In this document: piece by piece, positions 1-7,637 of the stretch
Numbering within the stretch: position 1 is the stretch's first letter
How the letters are laid out: each line of letters begins with the position of its first letter
Translations under genes and position numbers: made by a program
The notes under the pieces: model-generated
Seen by the model: the letters and a program-made list of their open reading frames with translations, nothing else
Database searches by the model: none
What the model was told of the DNA's origin: nothing
Assembly: GCA_019508105.1 (NCBI GenBank)
Contig: JAEKMB010000175.1
Coordinates: 1-12,289, forward strand
Reading direction: 5' to 3'
Length of the DNA: 12,289 nucleotides
DNA from: Alphaproteobacteria bacterium
GTDB taxonomy: Bacteria > Pseudomonadota > Alphaproteobacteria > Micropepsales > Micropepsaceae

Positions 1-407
1 CCCCAGACCGCGACCAGCCGGGGCTTCATGGTGCCGTCGCCGGCCCAATAGGCAAAGCTGCGCCGGTTGAGGCCGGCGCCGGCCGTGACGGGCGGCTTGG
101 CCCGCCACACCAGCTTGCCCGTCTCAGGCTCCAGGGCGATGGTGTCGCCGCTCTGGCTTTCGGTCAAATAAAGCAGACCATCGATCAAAAGGGGCCGGGT
201 TTCCCATGTGCGTCCGAATTTGCCGCTGTCCCAGACCCAGACGGGCTTCAGGCCGGCGACATTGGCGGCAGTGATCTGGTGTAGAGGCGAATAGTTCTGC
301 CGCGCGCTGCCCCCGCCCCAATCCTTCCATTCCGTGACCTGGCCCTGCGCCGCGCCCCCGATGGTGGCCAGTGCCACAAGCATGACGCCCCATTTGCGAT
401 TTTTCAT
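1..407 (-). CDS. PQQ-dependent dehydrogenase, N-terminal part (partial at window edge)
   Basis: The ATG at 407 opens a frame of 135 residues that is still open at the left edge. Residues 1-22 (MKNRKWGVMLVALATIGGAA...) form a Sec signal peptide, so the product should be periplasmic. The mature start has the hallmark of quinoprotein dehydrogenases, W-x-x-x-G-G-G-S-A-R-Q-N-Y-S-P-L-x-Q-I-T, followed by the propeller-blade motif DTIALEPETGKLVW and the later R-x-F-A-Y-W. Such enzymes oxidise alcohols, sugars or aldehydes with PQQ and pass electrons to the respiratory chain. The substrate cannot be told because the catalytic part lies outside the window. A GGGGA stretch about 8 nt upstream serves as ribosome binding site. 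It is divergent from the broken symporter gene, with about 150 bp between them in which I see no clear regulatory site. The family call is fairly sure; the subfamily is not. Confidence 0.82.
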   Translation of the reverse strand, partial: MKNRKWGVMLVALATIGGAAQGQVTEWKDWGGGSARQNYSPLHQITAANVAGLKPVWVWDSGKFGRTWETRPLLIDGLLYLTESQSGDTIALEPETGKLVWRAKPPVTAGAGLNRRSFAYWAGDGTMKPRLVAVW

Positions 408-560
408 TGCCATCCCCGAAGCTGTTATTTTGGTGGACGGGCGCCTTCGCCTATCGGCGCAAGACCTAGCACATTTTTTCCGCCGCCAGAACGGCACACC
501 GGGGCGATGGACTTACAGCGCCGCGAATGCTGTCATGCCCTGGCGGGCAGCGATCGAGGG

Positions 561-1597
561 ATGATGTTCAAGCGCTTTCTTCCGGCCCTGATCGCCGGCG
601 CCATGATCCTGGGCGTGTTGGCCGGGTTTGTGATCAACACCCGCCTGCCGCCGGATCAGGCCAAGGCCGCCGCGGCCAGCCTGTCCATCATCACCGATCT
701 CTTCCTGCGCCTGATCCGGATGATCATCGCGCCCCTGGTTTTCTCCACCTTGGTGGCCGGCATCGCCCATATGGAGGATTCCGCCGCCATCGGCCGCGTC
801 GGGGTCAAGACTCTGAGCTGGTTCCTGATGGCGTCACTGATTTCCCTCACCCTGGGCCTGATCATGGTGCATCTGCTGCAGCCCGGCACCGGGCTGGCCC
901 TGCCCCCGCCCCAGGCCAGTGCGGGACTGGCCACCGCCGGCTTCTCGCTGAAAGAGTTCATCACCCATCTGGTGCCGGTCTCGATCTTTGATGCCATGGC
1001 CCGCAATGAGATTCTGCAGATCGTGGTCTTTTCGGTATTCGTCGGCTCGGCGGTGGCGGCGCTGGACGGCAAGGCGCCCCTGATCCTGACCGCCTGCGAG
1101 CAGGCCGCCGCCGTGATGCTGAAGATCACCGGCTATGTGATGATGCTGGCGCCCCTGGTGGTGTTCGCGGCGCTGGCCTCCACCGTGGCCACCTCTGGCC
1201 TCTCCATCGTGCTGGTCTATGCCAAATTCGTGGGCGGCTTTTACCTCTCCCTGCTGCTTCGATGGTCTATTGCACCTTCGCCAGCCTGTTCATCGCCCAG
1301 GCTTATGGCATCCAACTGAGTCTGGGCCAGGAGATCACCATGCTGGCGCTGCTGATGATCACCTCCAAGGGCATTGCCGGGGTGCCGCGCGCTTCGCTGG
1401 TGGTGATTGCCGCCACCCTGCCGGTGTTTCATTTGCCGGAAGCGGGGTTGTTGCTGATCCTGGGCGTCGACCATCTCCTGGACATGGGGCGCAGTGCCAC
1501 CAATGTGGTGGGCAATTCGGTGGCGGCGGTGATCGTCAGCAAATGGGAGAAACAGCTCCAAGCCGGCGAGCCCGTCGCGCAAGCTCAATTCGGCTGA
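561..1597 (+). pseudogene. Dicarboxylate/amino acid:cation symporter (SDF/DAACS family), broken by internal deletion
   Basis: Two frames together encode a DctA/GltP-type symporter. The first part (from ATG 561 or 564, next to GAGGG) matches TM1 to TM6, with the early IRMIIAPLVFSTLVAGIAHM segment and the EILQIVVFSVFVG segment. It loses homology at about 1260 and stops at 1319. The second part, in another frame to the TGA at 1595-1597, resumes with SMVYCTFASLFIAQAYG, then the HP2 loop SKGIAGVPRASLVV and TM8 DMGRSATNVVGN. Between them the family has some 65-75 residues, namely the end of TM6, the serine-rich HP1 hairpin and the N-x-D-G motif of TM7. All are absent here, and those parts bind substrate and cations. 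This is therefore a deletion with a frame change, not a single-base frameshift, and the product should not transport. Its last 13 bp overlap the convergent C13 peptidase gene. An assembly error would look the same. Confidence 0.85.
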
Positions 1598-2310
1598 TTG
1601 CCGGCTTGCGGCAAACCCGGCGGCACATCGCGCCAGCGCAGGGTGAAGGTCACGGCGGAGCCGACATTGACCTGCGGTTCGGATGGCGGCGTCGCCTTCA
1701 TCTGCACTTCGCGCTCGGCCACGCATTGCTGCACCAGCGCGCCCAGGCCGGGGAAATCGCCGGCCATCGGCATCGCCCGGAGGAAACAGTCATCGAAGAA
1801 AGTATAGTGATCCAGCTCGCCGCAGCCGAAGCTGGTGCGGTCGGGGCGCGACGCCGTCATGATGATGCGGTTGTCGGCCTGCAGCGGGGCGACGAACTGG
1901 CCCGAATAGCAAGCCGACATCGCGATCACCGCCGGGCGCTTGCCGCAGGCGCTGTTCACCATGTCGCGCATCTGCTCCGGTCCCAGCACGGCATCGCCCA
2001 TGATGATGCCGGTCGGCACGCCATGGGAGGTGAAATAGATCAGGCAGCCGGCCTTGGCCTTGGCGGCGGCCTCGTGCATCGCGGCGGCGATGTCGGGAAT
2101 GCCGGTGTGCTGGGTGCCTTCGTCATAGTCCACCGAGAATTGCACCATATTGGCCTTGGCGAAGCCGATCTTGGCAAAGGCCGCCGCCAGGTCATGGCGG
2201 GCATTGTCAGGCGTGTCGGCGGCGCGCGCCGGCTGATGCAGATACCAGAGCCCGGCGCCGCCCAGCGCCAGCATCACCACCACACCCAAGGCGATCAGAG
2301 TTTTCTTCAA
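1585..2310 (-). CDS. C13 family (legumain-like) cysteine peptidase, membrane-anchored or exported
   Basis: This 241-residue protein starts with a short basic end and a hydrophobic stretch (residues 4-24), a signal anchor or signal peptide that would place the rest in the periplasm. It carries the caspase-like clan CD dyad of family C13: His96-Gly in IYFTSHGVP and Cys134 in VIAMSACYSGQF, each after a hydrophobic strand. Further C13-like text is ASRPDRTSFGCG and YTFFDDCFL. Eukaryotic relatives are legumain and the GPI-transamidase subunit Gpi8; bacterial members are little studied, so the substrate is unknown. The start is a TTG at 2310 with AAAGAG upstream; no in-frame ATG lies near the N-terminus. 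It begins 20 nt after the stop of the RNA methyltransferase gene, so it is probably the last gene of the xseB-dxs operon. The family call is firm and the physiological role is open. Confidence 0.83.
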   Translation of the reverse strand: MKKTLIALGVVVMLALGGAGLWYLHQPARAADTPDNARHDLAAAFAKIGFAKANMVQFSVDYDEGTQHTGIPDIAAAMHEAAAKAKAGCLIYFTSHGVPTGIIMGDAVLGPEQMRDMVNSACGKRPAVIAMSACYSGQFVAPLQADNRIIMTASRPDRTSFGCGELDHYTFFDDCFLRAMPMAGDFPGLGALVQQCVAEREVQMKATPPSEPQVNVGSAVTFTLRWRDVPPGLPQAGNQPN

Positions 2311-2330
2311 GCCCGAACTCTTTTTTAGGC

Positions 2331-3401
2331 CTACCGCTTCGCTGCTGGAGGACGGACGAAACCGCCGACCAGCTCAATATGCGACGACCAGAGGAATTGG
2401 TCTATCGGGGTAACCATCCCAATCCGGTAGCCGCCGGCCAGCAGCAGGGCGGCGTCCCGGGCAAAGCTGGCGGCATTGCAGGAAACATAGGCGATGGCGG
2501 GGACCCGGGATCTGGCCAGGGCGCGGGCTTGCGCCTCGGCGCCGGCGCGGGGCGGGTCCAGCACCACCGCGTCATAGGGCGCCAGTTCCGCCCCGGTTAG
2601 GGGCAGCTTGAAAAGGTCGCGCTTTTCGGTGGTGACAGGCTTGAGGCCCTTGGCGTTACGCGCCGCCGCCGCCAGGGCGGCCAGCGCGGCGGTGTCCTGC
2701 TCCACGCCATGAACGCGCGCTTTCTTCGCCAACGGCAGGGCGAAGGTGCCCAGGCCGGCAAACAGGTCGGCCACGGATTTGGCCTTGCCTGCGATCTGGA
2801 GCACCCGCGCCTGCAGCGCCGCCTCGCCTTCGCGGGTGGATTGCAGGAAGGGATTGGGAGGCAGCGGGACCGCCACACCGCCCAGGGAGATTTGCGGGAC
2901 CGCCGTCTCGAACACCGTCTCGCGCCCCATCGTCAGCCGCGCGATCCCCAGACCCGACAACGCCTGGGAGAGGATGGCGGCAAGGCCTGGGGTCAGCCCG
3001 TCGCGCCAGCGCAAGGCGCAGTCAAAGCCGCTCCCGCTTTCGGTGACATGCAGTTCGGCCGCCTCGCCCACCCCGAACAGCGGCTCCAGTTTCCGGCGCA
3101 GCGCATCCACCAGCCCAAACAGCGCCGGCGTCAGCACTTCGCAGTGATGCATGTCGATCACGGTATGGGACCTGGCGGCGTGAAAGCCGATATGCAGGCC
3201 TTCTGGCAGGCTCTTGATCTTGAACACGGCGCGGCGGCGCGAACGCGGCGGCACGATAATGGGAGCCAGTACTTCGGCGGTAACCCCCGCCTTGATCAGC
3301 GCATTCTGCACCAGGGCACGCTTGGCCGCGGCGTAATCGGCCGGCGCCAGGTCCTGCAGCGAACAGCCGCCGCAAGTCCCGAAGTGGATACAGGTTTTCA
3401 C
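2331..3401 (-). CDS. Class I SAM-dependent RNA (uracil-5)-methyltransferase, TrmA/RumA family, lacking the TRAM domain
   Basis: The protein has 356 residues and transfers methyl from SAM to C5 of a uridine in rRNA or tRNA. A 4Fe-4S site is visible as Cys4, Cys10, Cys13 (CIHFGTCGGCSLQ) and Cys87 (MHHCEVLTP). SAM motif I is ADLFAGLGTFALPLA (211-225), motif IV is DPPRAG (282-287), the nucleophile is Cys308 in YVSCNAASFARD, and Glu343 in HIELVGGF is the expected base. Homologues in this family commonly carry an N-terminal TRAM RNA-binding domain of about 60 residues; this one begins directly at the iron-sulfur motif. The start is GTG at 3401, with an in-frame TGA at 3416-3414 excluding a longer protein. 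A palindromic repeat ends 11 nt upstream. It follows dxs on the same strand. Whether the target is an RlmC, RlmD or TrmA site cannot be decided here, so no symbol is given. Confidence 0.87.
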   Translation of the reverse strand: MKTCIHFGTCGGCSLQDLAPADYAAAKRALVQNALIKAGVTAEVLAPIIVPPRSRRRAVFKIKSLPEGLHIGFHAARSHTVIDMHHCEVLTPALFGLVDALRRKLEPLFGVGEAAELHVTESGSGFDCALRWRDGLTPGLAAILSQALSGLGIARLTMGRETVFETAVPQISLGGVAVPLPPNPFLQSTREGEAALQARVLQIAGKAKSVADLFAGLGTFALPLAKKARVHGVEQDTAALAALAAAARNAKGLKPVTTEKRDLFKLPLTGAELAPYDAVVLDPPRAGAEAQARALARSRVPAIAYVSCNAASFARDAALLLAGGYRIGMVTPIDQFLWSSHIELVGGFVRPPAAKR

Positions 3402-3411
3402 AAACTCACTA

Positions 3412-3488
3412 TGTCATGGCCGGGCTCGACCCGGCCATCCATGTCGCAAGCGGAAAGATGGATGGCCGCCTCAAGGGCGGCCATGACA
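3412..3488. repeat. Alphaproteobacterial intergenic palindromic repeat ('MAGLDPAIHV' type)
   Basis: The 77-bp element has outer arms TGTCATGGCC (3412-3421) and GGCCATGACA (3479-3488). Inside are two hairpins, GGCCGGGC-tcga-CCCGGCC and GGCCGCC-tcaa-GGGCGGCC, each flanked by ATCCAT/ATGGAT. The whole can fold as a double hairpin or cruciform. Read on the plus strand it gives MAGLDPAIHVASGKMDGRLKGGHDI, a phrase I know as a spurious translation of a repeat scattered between genes in Bradyrhizobium and relatives. It fills most of the 96-bp gap between dxs and the RNA methyltransferase gene. In mRNA it would form a stable structure that could damp read-through or protect the 3' end of dxs. No T-tract follows, so it is not a classical terminator. 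Confidence 0.85.
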
Positions 3489-3497
3489 TCGGGAGAT

Positions 3498-5435
3498 CTA
3501 GGCCAGCTTCCCTGCTGCCAGATGCAGGACTTCACTGCCCCTCCCCAGCGCCTGCAGGCAGGTGCGCAGGATGCCGTCGGCATCCAGACCCGCCTGGGCA
3601 TACATCTTTTCGGGCGTGTCGTGATCCTGGAACACGTCCGGCAGGGTCATGGGACGGACCTTGAGGCCGCGGTCGAGCAGCCCGTCATGCGCCAGGAAGT
3701 GCATGACATGGGCGCCGAAGCCGCCGGCCGCGCCTTCCTCGATGGTGATCAGCACTTCATGCTCTTTGGCCAGGCGGCGGATCAGGTCGGTGTCCAGCGG
3801 CTTGGCAAAGCGTGCATCGGCAATGGTCGCCGACAGGCCGTAGCCGCCCATGCGCTCGGACGCCAGCAGCACCTGGGTCATGCGGGCGCCAAAGTTCAGG
3901 ATGGCGATATTGCTGCCCTGCTTGATGATGCGGCCCTTGCCGATCTCCAGCGGAATGCCTTCCGCGGGCCGGGCGATGCCGGTGCCCTCGCCGCGCGGAT
4001 AGCGGATGGCGCTGGGCCGGTCGTCGATCTGGGCGGCGGTGGCCACCATATGGGTCAGCTCGGCCTCGTCGGACGGGGCCATGAGGACGAAGTTGGGCAG
4101 CGCCGCCAGATAGGCGATGTCGAACGATCCGGCATGGGTGCAACCATCGGCGCCCACCAGCCCGGCACGGTCCATGGCAAAACGCACCGGCAGGGACTGG
4201 ATGGCCACGTCATGCACCACCTGGTCATAGGCGCGCTGCAGGAAGGTGGAATAGATGGCGCAGAAAGGCTTCATGCCTTCGGTCGCCAGGCCCGCCGCGA
4301 AGGTCACGCCATGCTGCTCGGCGATGCCGACATCGAAGGTGCGTTTGGGGAAAACCTTCTCGAACAGGTCCACCCCGGTGCCCGACGGCATGGCAGCGGT
4401 AATGGCGACGATGCGGCTGTCCTTCTTGGCCTCTGCAATCAGGGCCTCGCCGAACACTTTCTGGTAGGCTGGCGATTTGGGCGTGGATTTGGACTGCTCG
4501 CCCGTCAGCACCGTGAATTTGGTGACGGCGTGATATTTGTCGGCGGCGGCTTCCGCGGGGGCATAGCCGTGACCCTTCTTGGTCACCACATGCACCAGCA
4601 CCGGGCCTGTCATGGTGTCGCGCACATTCTCCAGCACCGGCACCAGGTGGTCCAGATTGTGGCCGTCGATCGGACCGACATAGAAGAAGCCCATTTCCTC
4701 GAACAGGGTGCCGCCCATTGCCATGCCGCGGGCATATTCCTCGGTGCGCTGGGCGACCCGGAACAAACCGCGCGGCAGCAGCTTGCGCGCCAACCGCTTG
4801 GCGATGTTGCGGATGCCGGTATAGGAGCGCGACGAGACCAGCCGCGCCAGATAGGCGCTCATCGCCCCGACCGGCGGGGCGATGGACATGTCATTGTCGT
4901 TGAGTATGACGATCAGCCGGTTTTTGTTGGCACCGGCATTGTTCATCGCCTCATAGGCCATGCCGGCGCTCATCGAGCCGTCGCCGATCACCGCCACCAC
5001 ATTGTTGTCGCCGCCCTTGAGGTCGCGCGCCACCGCCATGCCGACACCGGCCGAGATGGAGGTCGAAGAATGCGCCGCACCGAACGGGTCATATTCGCTT
5101 TCGCTGCGCTTGGTGAAACCGGAAAGCCCGCCGCCCTGGCGCAAGGTGCGCATGCGGGCGCGGCGGCCGGTGAGGATCTTGTGAGGATAGGCCTGGTGGC
5201 CGACATCCCAAATGACGCGGTCCTTGGGAGTATTGAACACATAGTGCAAGGCGGTGGTCAGCTCGACCACGCCCAGTCCGGCACCAAAGTGACCTCCGGT
5301 CACCGAAACAATGTCGATCAGGTCGGTGCGCAGCTCGTCGGCAAACTGGCGCAGCTGCGACTTGTCGAGCTTGCGCAGGTCCTCCGGCAGGTCCACCTGG
5401 TCCAGCAGCGGGGTCTTGGTATTGGGGATGTTCAT
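3498..5435 (-). CDS. dxs: 1-deoxy-D-xylulose-5-phosphate synthase
   Basis: Dxs condenses pyruvate and glyceraldehyde 3-phosphate to DXP using thiamine diphosphate, the first step of the MEP isoprenoid pathway and also a source for thiamine and pyridoxal. The protein is 645 residues from ATG 5435, close to the usual 620-650. The N-terminal domain has [13 protein letters not shown] with His49, and the ThDP/Mg motif [18 protein letters not shown] (from about 151) ending in LNDNDMSI. The middle transketolase domain has [15 protein letters not shown] with the catalytic Glu at about 373, and [18 protein letters not shown]. The C-terminal domain has [17 protein letters not shown] six bases upstream (5441) is an alternative start, but ATG 5435 has AAGAGA at about 9 nt. 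The gene begins 40 nt after the xseB stop, a familiar proteobacterial pairing. Nothing in the sequence suggests loss of function. Confidence 0.97.
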   Translation of the reverse strand: MNIPNTKTPLLDQVDLPEDLRKLDKSQLRQFADELRTDLIDIVSVTGGHFGAGLGVVELTTALHYVFNTPKDRVIWDVGHQAYPHKILTGRRARMRTLRQGGGLSGFTKRSESEYDPFGAAHSSTSISAGVGMAVARDLKGGDNNVVAVIGDGSMSAGMAYEAMNNAGANKNRLIVILNDNDMSIAPPVGAMSAYLARLVSSRSYTGIRNIAKRLARKLLPRGLFRVAQRTEEYARGMAMGGTLFEEMGFFYVGPIDGHNLDHLVPVLENVRDTMTGPVLVHVVTKKGHGYAPAEAAADKYHAVTKFTVLTGEQSKSTPKSPAYQKVFGEALIAEAKKDSRIVAITAAMPSGTGVDLFEKVFPKRTFDVGIAEQHGVTFAAGLATEGMKPFCAIYSTFLQRAYDQVVHDVAIQSLPVRFAMDRAGLVGADGCTHAGSFDIAYLAALPNFVLMAPSDEAELTHMVATAAQIDDRPSAIRYPRGEGTGIARPAEGIPLEIGKGRIIKQGSNIAILNFGARMTQVLLASERMGGYGLSATIADARFAKPLDTDLIRRLAKEHEVLITIEEGAAGGFGAHVMHFLAHDGLLDRGLKVRPMTLPDVFQDHDTPEKMYAQAGLDADGILRTCLQALGRGSEVLHLAAGKLA

Positions 5436-5475
5436 GCGCAAAAATTCTCTTGTTTGAAGCGAGCCGTTTGCAGTC

Positions 5476-5781
5476 TTACGTCAATTCATGGGCGCCGATT
5501 TGCGGTCCGCCCGCACCCAGCACGATCTTTTCCAGCCGCCCCTCGGCCGATTTCAGCTTGGCCTCGCAATGTGCCTTCAGGGCCTGGCCGCGTTCATAGA
5601 GCGCGATGGAATCTTCGAGATCCACTTCGCCCTGCTCCAGACGCGCGACAATGGCTTCCAGCTCCTTGAGCGCACCCTCGAAGCTCAGCTCTTCGATGGC
5701 CGTGTCAGTCTTGGCAGGGGAAATGGCGAAAGCTCCAGCTATGCTCTTGTTCCGGAAACACTCGAAACTGCGGCGCACCAT
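5476..5781 (-). CDS. xseB: Exodeoxyribonuclease VII small subunit
   Basis: XseB joins XseA to form exonuclease VII, which degrades single-stranded DNA in the cytoplasm. The diagnostic core is present: [58 protein letters not shown], a two-helix coiled coil. The conventional start used here is ATG 5781, giving 101 residues, but its first 19 residues look unlike the family, no ribosome binding site precedes it, and it lies inside an inverted repeat. A TTG at 5832 overlaps the putative -10 box. A better-placed candidate is ATT at 5724: GGAG (5733-5736) sits 8 nt before it and it yields 82 residues beginning (M)[14 protein letters not shown], the normal XseB length. The function is firm; the start is unsettled. 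It is the first gene of the dxs operon. Confidence 0.9.
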   Translation of the reverse strand: MVRRSFECFRNKSIAGAFAISPAKTDTAIEELSFEGALKELEAIVARLEQGEVDLEDSIALYERGQALKAHCEAKLKSAEGRLEKIVLGAGGPQIGAHELT

Positions 5782-5802
5782 AATCGCAATTATGGTGGCG
5801 CC
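5772..5802. repeat. Inverted repeat in the xseB leader
   Basis: The left arm GGCGCACCATAAT (5772-5784) and right arm ATTATGGTGGCGCC (5789-5802) pair around the loop CGCA, with eight perfect inner pairs (ACCATAAT/ATTATGGT) and five outer pairs after a one-base bulge. It lies just downstream of the proposed xseB promoter, so it would be in the leader RNA. It could be an operator or an RNA hairpin; I know of no specific regulator for this sequence. It also overlaps the conventional ATG of xseB, which argues against that start. Confidence 0.6.
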
Positions 5803-5831
5803 AAGCCAGCTTCGTGCCCCCGCACGCGGCA

Positions 5832-5859
5832 ACTATAATTCAAGAAATCCTGCCAGCAA
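5832..5859 (-). promoter_or_regulatory. Possible sigma-70 type promoter for the xseB-dxs operon
   Basis: On the minus strand TTGCTG (5859-5854) and TATAGT (5837-5832) are separated by 16 nt, close to the housekeeping consensus. Transcription would start near 5825, in the gap after sppA and upstream of all plausible xseB starts except the TTG at 5832. A weak inverted repeat AGCAGTT/AACTGCT (5859-5880), without a T-tract, lies just upstream after the sppA stop. This is called from consensus alone. Confidence 0.35.
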
Positions 5860-5892
5860 GCAGTTTCCTTGCCAACTGCTGTGGAGTTGGGG

Positions 5893-7590
5893 TCACGGCC
5901 GGGGCACATGTGTGGCCCGCAACTGCAAGGAACTTCCCGGCCCCCCTTGGGGCAGGCTGGAAACCTCGCCCAAAAGCACCTGCAAGGCCGGCAGGTTGAG
6001 CAGCGATTCGACGCGCCCGAACAACCCCAGGCTGGCATCCAGACCGTCCGAGAGCATCCCCAGCCGCGCCAGCAGGCCTCTGCGGCGGGGATAGATGCGA
6101 AAATTCATCCCGTCTGCGGACACCCCGCCCAGGCTGGCGGCCTGTCCGGCAGCCGTCCAGAACCCCCCCAGCAAGTCCACCAGTCCCCGCGCCTGGGCAT
6201 CGGTGCCGGACCAGACCCGGCCGCGGGCGGCGTCGCGCACGCGTCCCAGCGGCAGCTTCCGGCCCGCCGCCACCTTGGCGGTGAAGTCGTCATAGATGAC
6301 ATCGGCCTGGTGATTGAGATTGGCCCATTGCGCCTCGGTGAAGGGCTGCAGCGGCGAGTCCATCAGTGTGTTCTTGCCCACCGACAGGGTCTCGGCATTG
6401 GCGCCCACCAGATTGAGCGTCTTGCCGAAACTGACTTTGCCGGTCAGCACCCCGATGGAACCGGTGATGGTGCCGGGCTCGGCCACGATCTTGTTGGCGC
6501 TGAGCGAGATGTAATAGCCGCCCGATGCCGCCACCCCGCCCATCGAGACCACCACCGGCTTGCCCGCCTTCTGCGCCACCTCCACGGCGTGCAGGATCTG
6601 ATCGGAGGCGGTGACCGAGCCGCCGGGCGAATCCACCCTGAGCACGATGGCCTTGATGTTCTTGTCGCGGGCGGCCTGGCCGATGGCGGCCGAGAGATCG
6701 TCGCTGGCGATGCCCGATGAGGCGTTGAGCAGCGAATTTTTGGCGGTGCCGTCGCGGATTTCGCCGGCCGCCTCGACAATGGCGATGTTGGCGGTGCCGA
6801 CACGTTCGGTGGCGCGCTTCACATAATCGGTGAATTTGATGGATTTGGCGCCGCTGCCGGCGCGGCTGGTGGCGGCGGCGCGCGCCTCATCGTCATAGCC
6901 GATGCGGTCCACCAAGCGGCGGCTGCGCGCATCCTCGGCAAATTGCGGGCTGGCTTCCAGCGCGGCGCTCACTTCGGCGGGGCTGATATGGCGGTTGGCC
7001 GCCATCTGTTTCACCGCACCGTCATAGACCGAGGTCATCAACTGGGTGAGCTGCTCGCGGTCGGCCGGCGACATCTGCTTTTCCATGAACATGTCGGCGG
7101 CGCTTTTGTATTCGGCGCGCTTGGCGATCTGGGGCACGGCCTGGATCTTGTCCAGGGTGCCGCGCAGGAACAGCTCGCCGCCGCCGGCGAAGAAGGCGGA
7201 GGCCTGGGCGATGACGAACTTGCCCCTGGCCTTGAAGCGCGCGATGGCGGCGGCGATCTCCTGGGCTTCGGCGGTGGACAGCGCGCCATTGCCCAACTGC
7301 ATCACCGCGCCCTTGACCCGGCTGTCGCGGCCCGCCGCGTCCAGTCCCAATACCACGTCCATCACGGTCGCCCGCTTGGGGGTGAAGATGCTGCCCGGGG
7401 CGGCGGCGCTGTCGTCAATTGGCTGGCGCAGATCCAGCGCCAGCACCATATTGCCCGGGAGCCCATCGCCCCGCACCAGCGCGACCACCAGCAGCAGGAT
7501 AAAGACCACCACCACCAGCATGACTGCCTTGGCGAACAGATTCACCACCGACAACAAAAGGGCGCGCAACCAGGTGAGAAAACGGATCAT
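5893..7590 (-). CDS. sppA: Signal peptide peptidase SppA, 67K type, with apparent internal deletion
   Basis: SppA is a membrane-bound serine/lysine protease that digests released signal peptides; each chain has two ClpP-like domains. The protein has 565 residues from ATG 7590, with AAGGA 6 nt upstream and a TATAGT box at 7614-7609. A membrane segment spans about 13-40. The general base is Lys162 in RAEYKSAADMF and the nucleophile is Ser356 in MGGVAASGGYYIS; VDSPGGSVTASD (319-330) and EPGTITGSIGVLTGK (371-385) are typical. In the N-terminal domain the text passes from VIAQASAFFAGG straight to GELFLRGTLDKI. Relatives have about 25-30 further residues there, including a YYLA-like helix and a D-x-I-W-x-Q-P strand. 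The reading frame is kept. The remaining length would be normal with that piece restored. Activity is therefore doubtful even though the catalytic residues survive. Confidence 0.92.
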   Translation of the reverse strand: MIRFLTWLRALLLSVVNLFAKAVMLVVVVFILLLVVALVRGDGLPGNMVLALDLRQPIDDSAAAPGSIFTPKRATVMDVVLGLDAAGRDSRVKGAVMQLGNGALSTAEAQEIAAAIARFKARGKFVIAQASAFFAGGGELFLRGTLDKIQAVPQIAKRAEYKSAADMFMEKQMSPADREQLTQLMTSVYDGAVKQMAANRHISPAEVSAALEASPQFAEDARSRRLVDRIGYDDEARAAATSRAGSGAKSIKFTDYVKRATERVGTANIAIVEAAGEIRDGTAKNSLLNASSGIASDDLSAAIGQAARDKNIKAIVLRVDSPGGSVTASDQILHAVEVAQKAGKPVVVSMGGVAASGGYYISLSANKIVAEPGTITGSIGVLTGKVSFGKTLNLVGANAETLSVGKNTLMDSPLQPFTEAQWANLNHQADVIYDDFTAKVAAGRKLPLGRVRDAARGRVWSGTDAQARGLVDLLGGFWTAAGQAASLGGVSADGMNFRIYPRRRGLLARLGMLSDGLDASLGLFGRVESLLNLPALQVLLGEVSSLPQGGPGSSLQLRATHVPRP

Positions 7591-7637
7591 GAAAATTCCT
7601 TCGTGGGGACTATAGCGCAGCGCCCGACAATCTCACG

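Noticed and set aside
408..560. Promoter or operator between the PQQ dehydrogenase and the symporter
   Set aside because: I looked for sigma-70, EcfG and clear palindromes on both strands and found no convincing match.
1240..1280. Simple one-base frameshift in the symporter gene
   Set aside because: Restoring the frame would still leave out HP1 and the N-x-D-G segment, so a longer deletion is needed to explain the sequence.
1219..2328. 369-codon plus-strand open frame over the symporter end and C13 peptidase
   Set aside because: It is out of frame with the symporter and antisense to the peptidase, and low-complexity H/G/R/A-rich; no family resemblance.
3416..3664. Plus-strand open frame beginning MAGLDPAIHVASGK
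   Set aside because: This is the known spurious reading of the palindromic repeat and continues as antisense of dxs.
2709..5669. Very long open frame (986 codons) on the plus strand opposite the methyltransferase, dxs and xseB genes
   Set aside because: It is antisense to well-recognised genes, its translation is H/G/R/Q/A-rich without any domain, and it reads through the palindromic repeat. Long antisense frames are expected in GC-rich coding DNA.
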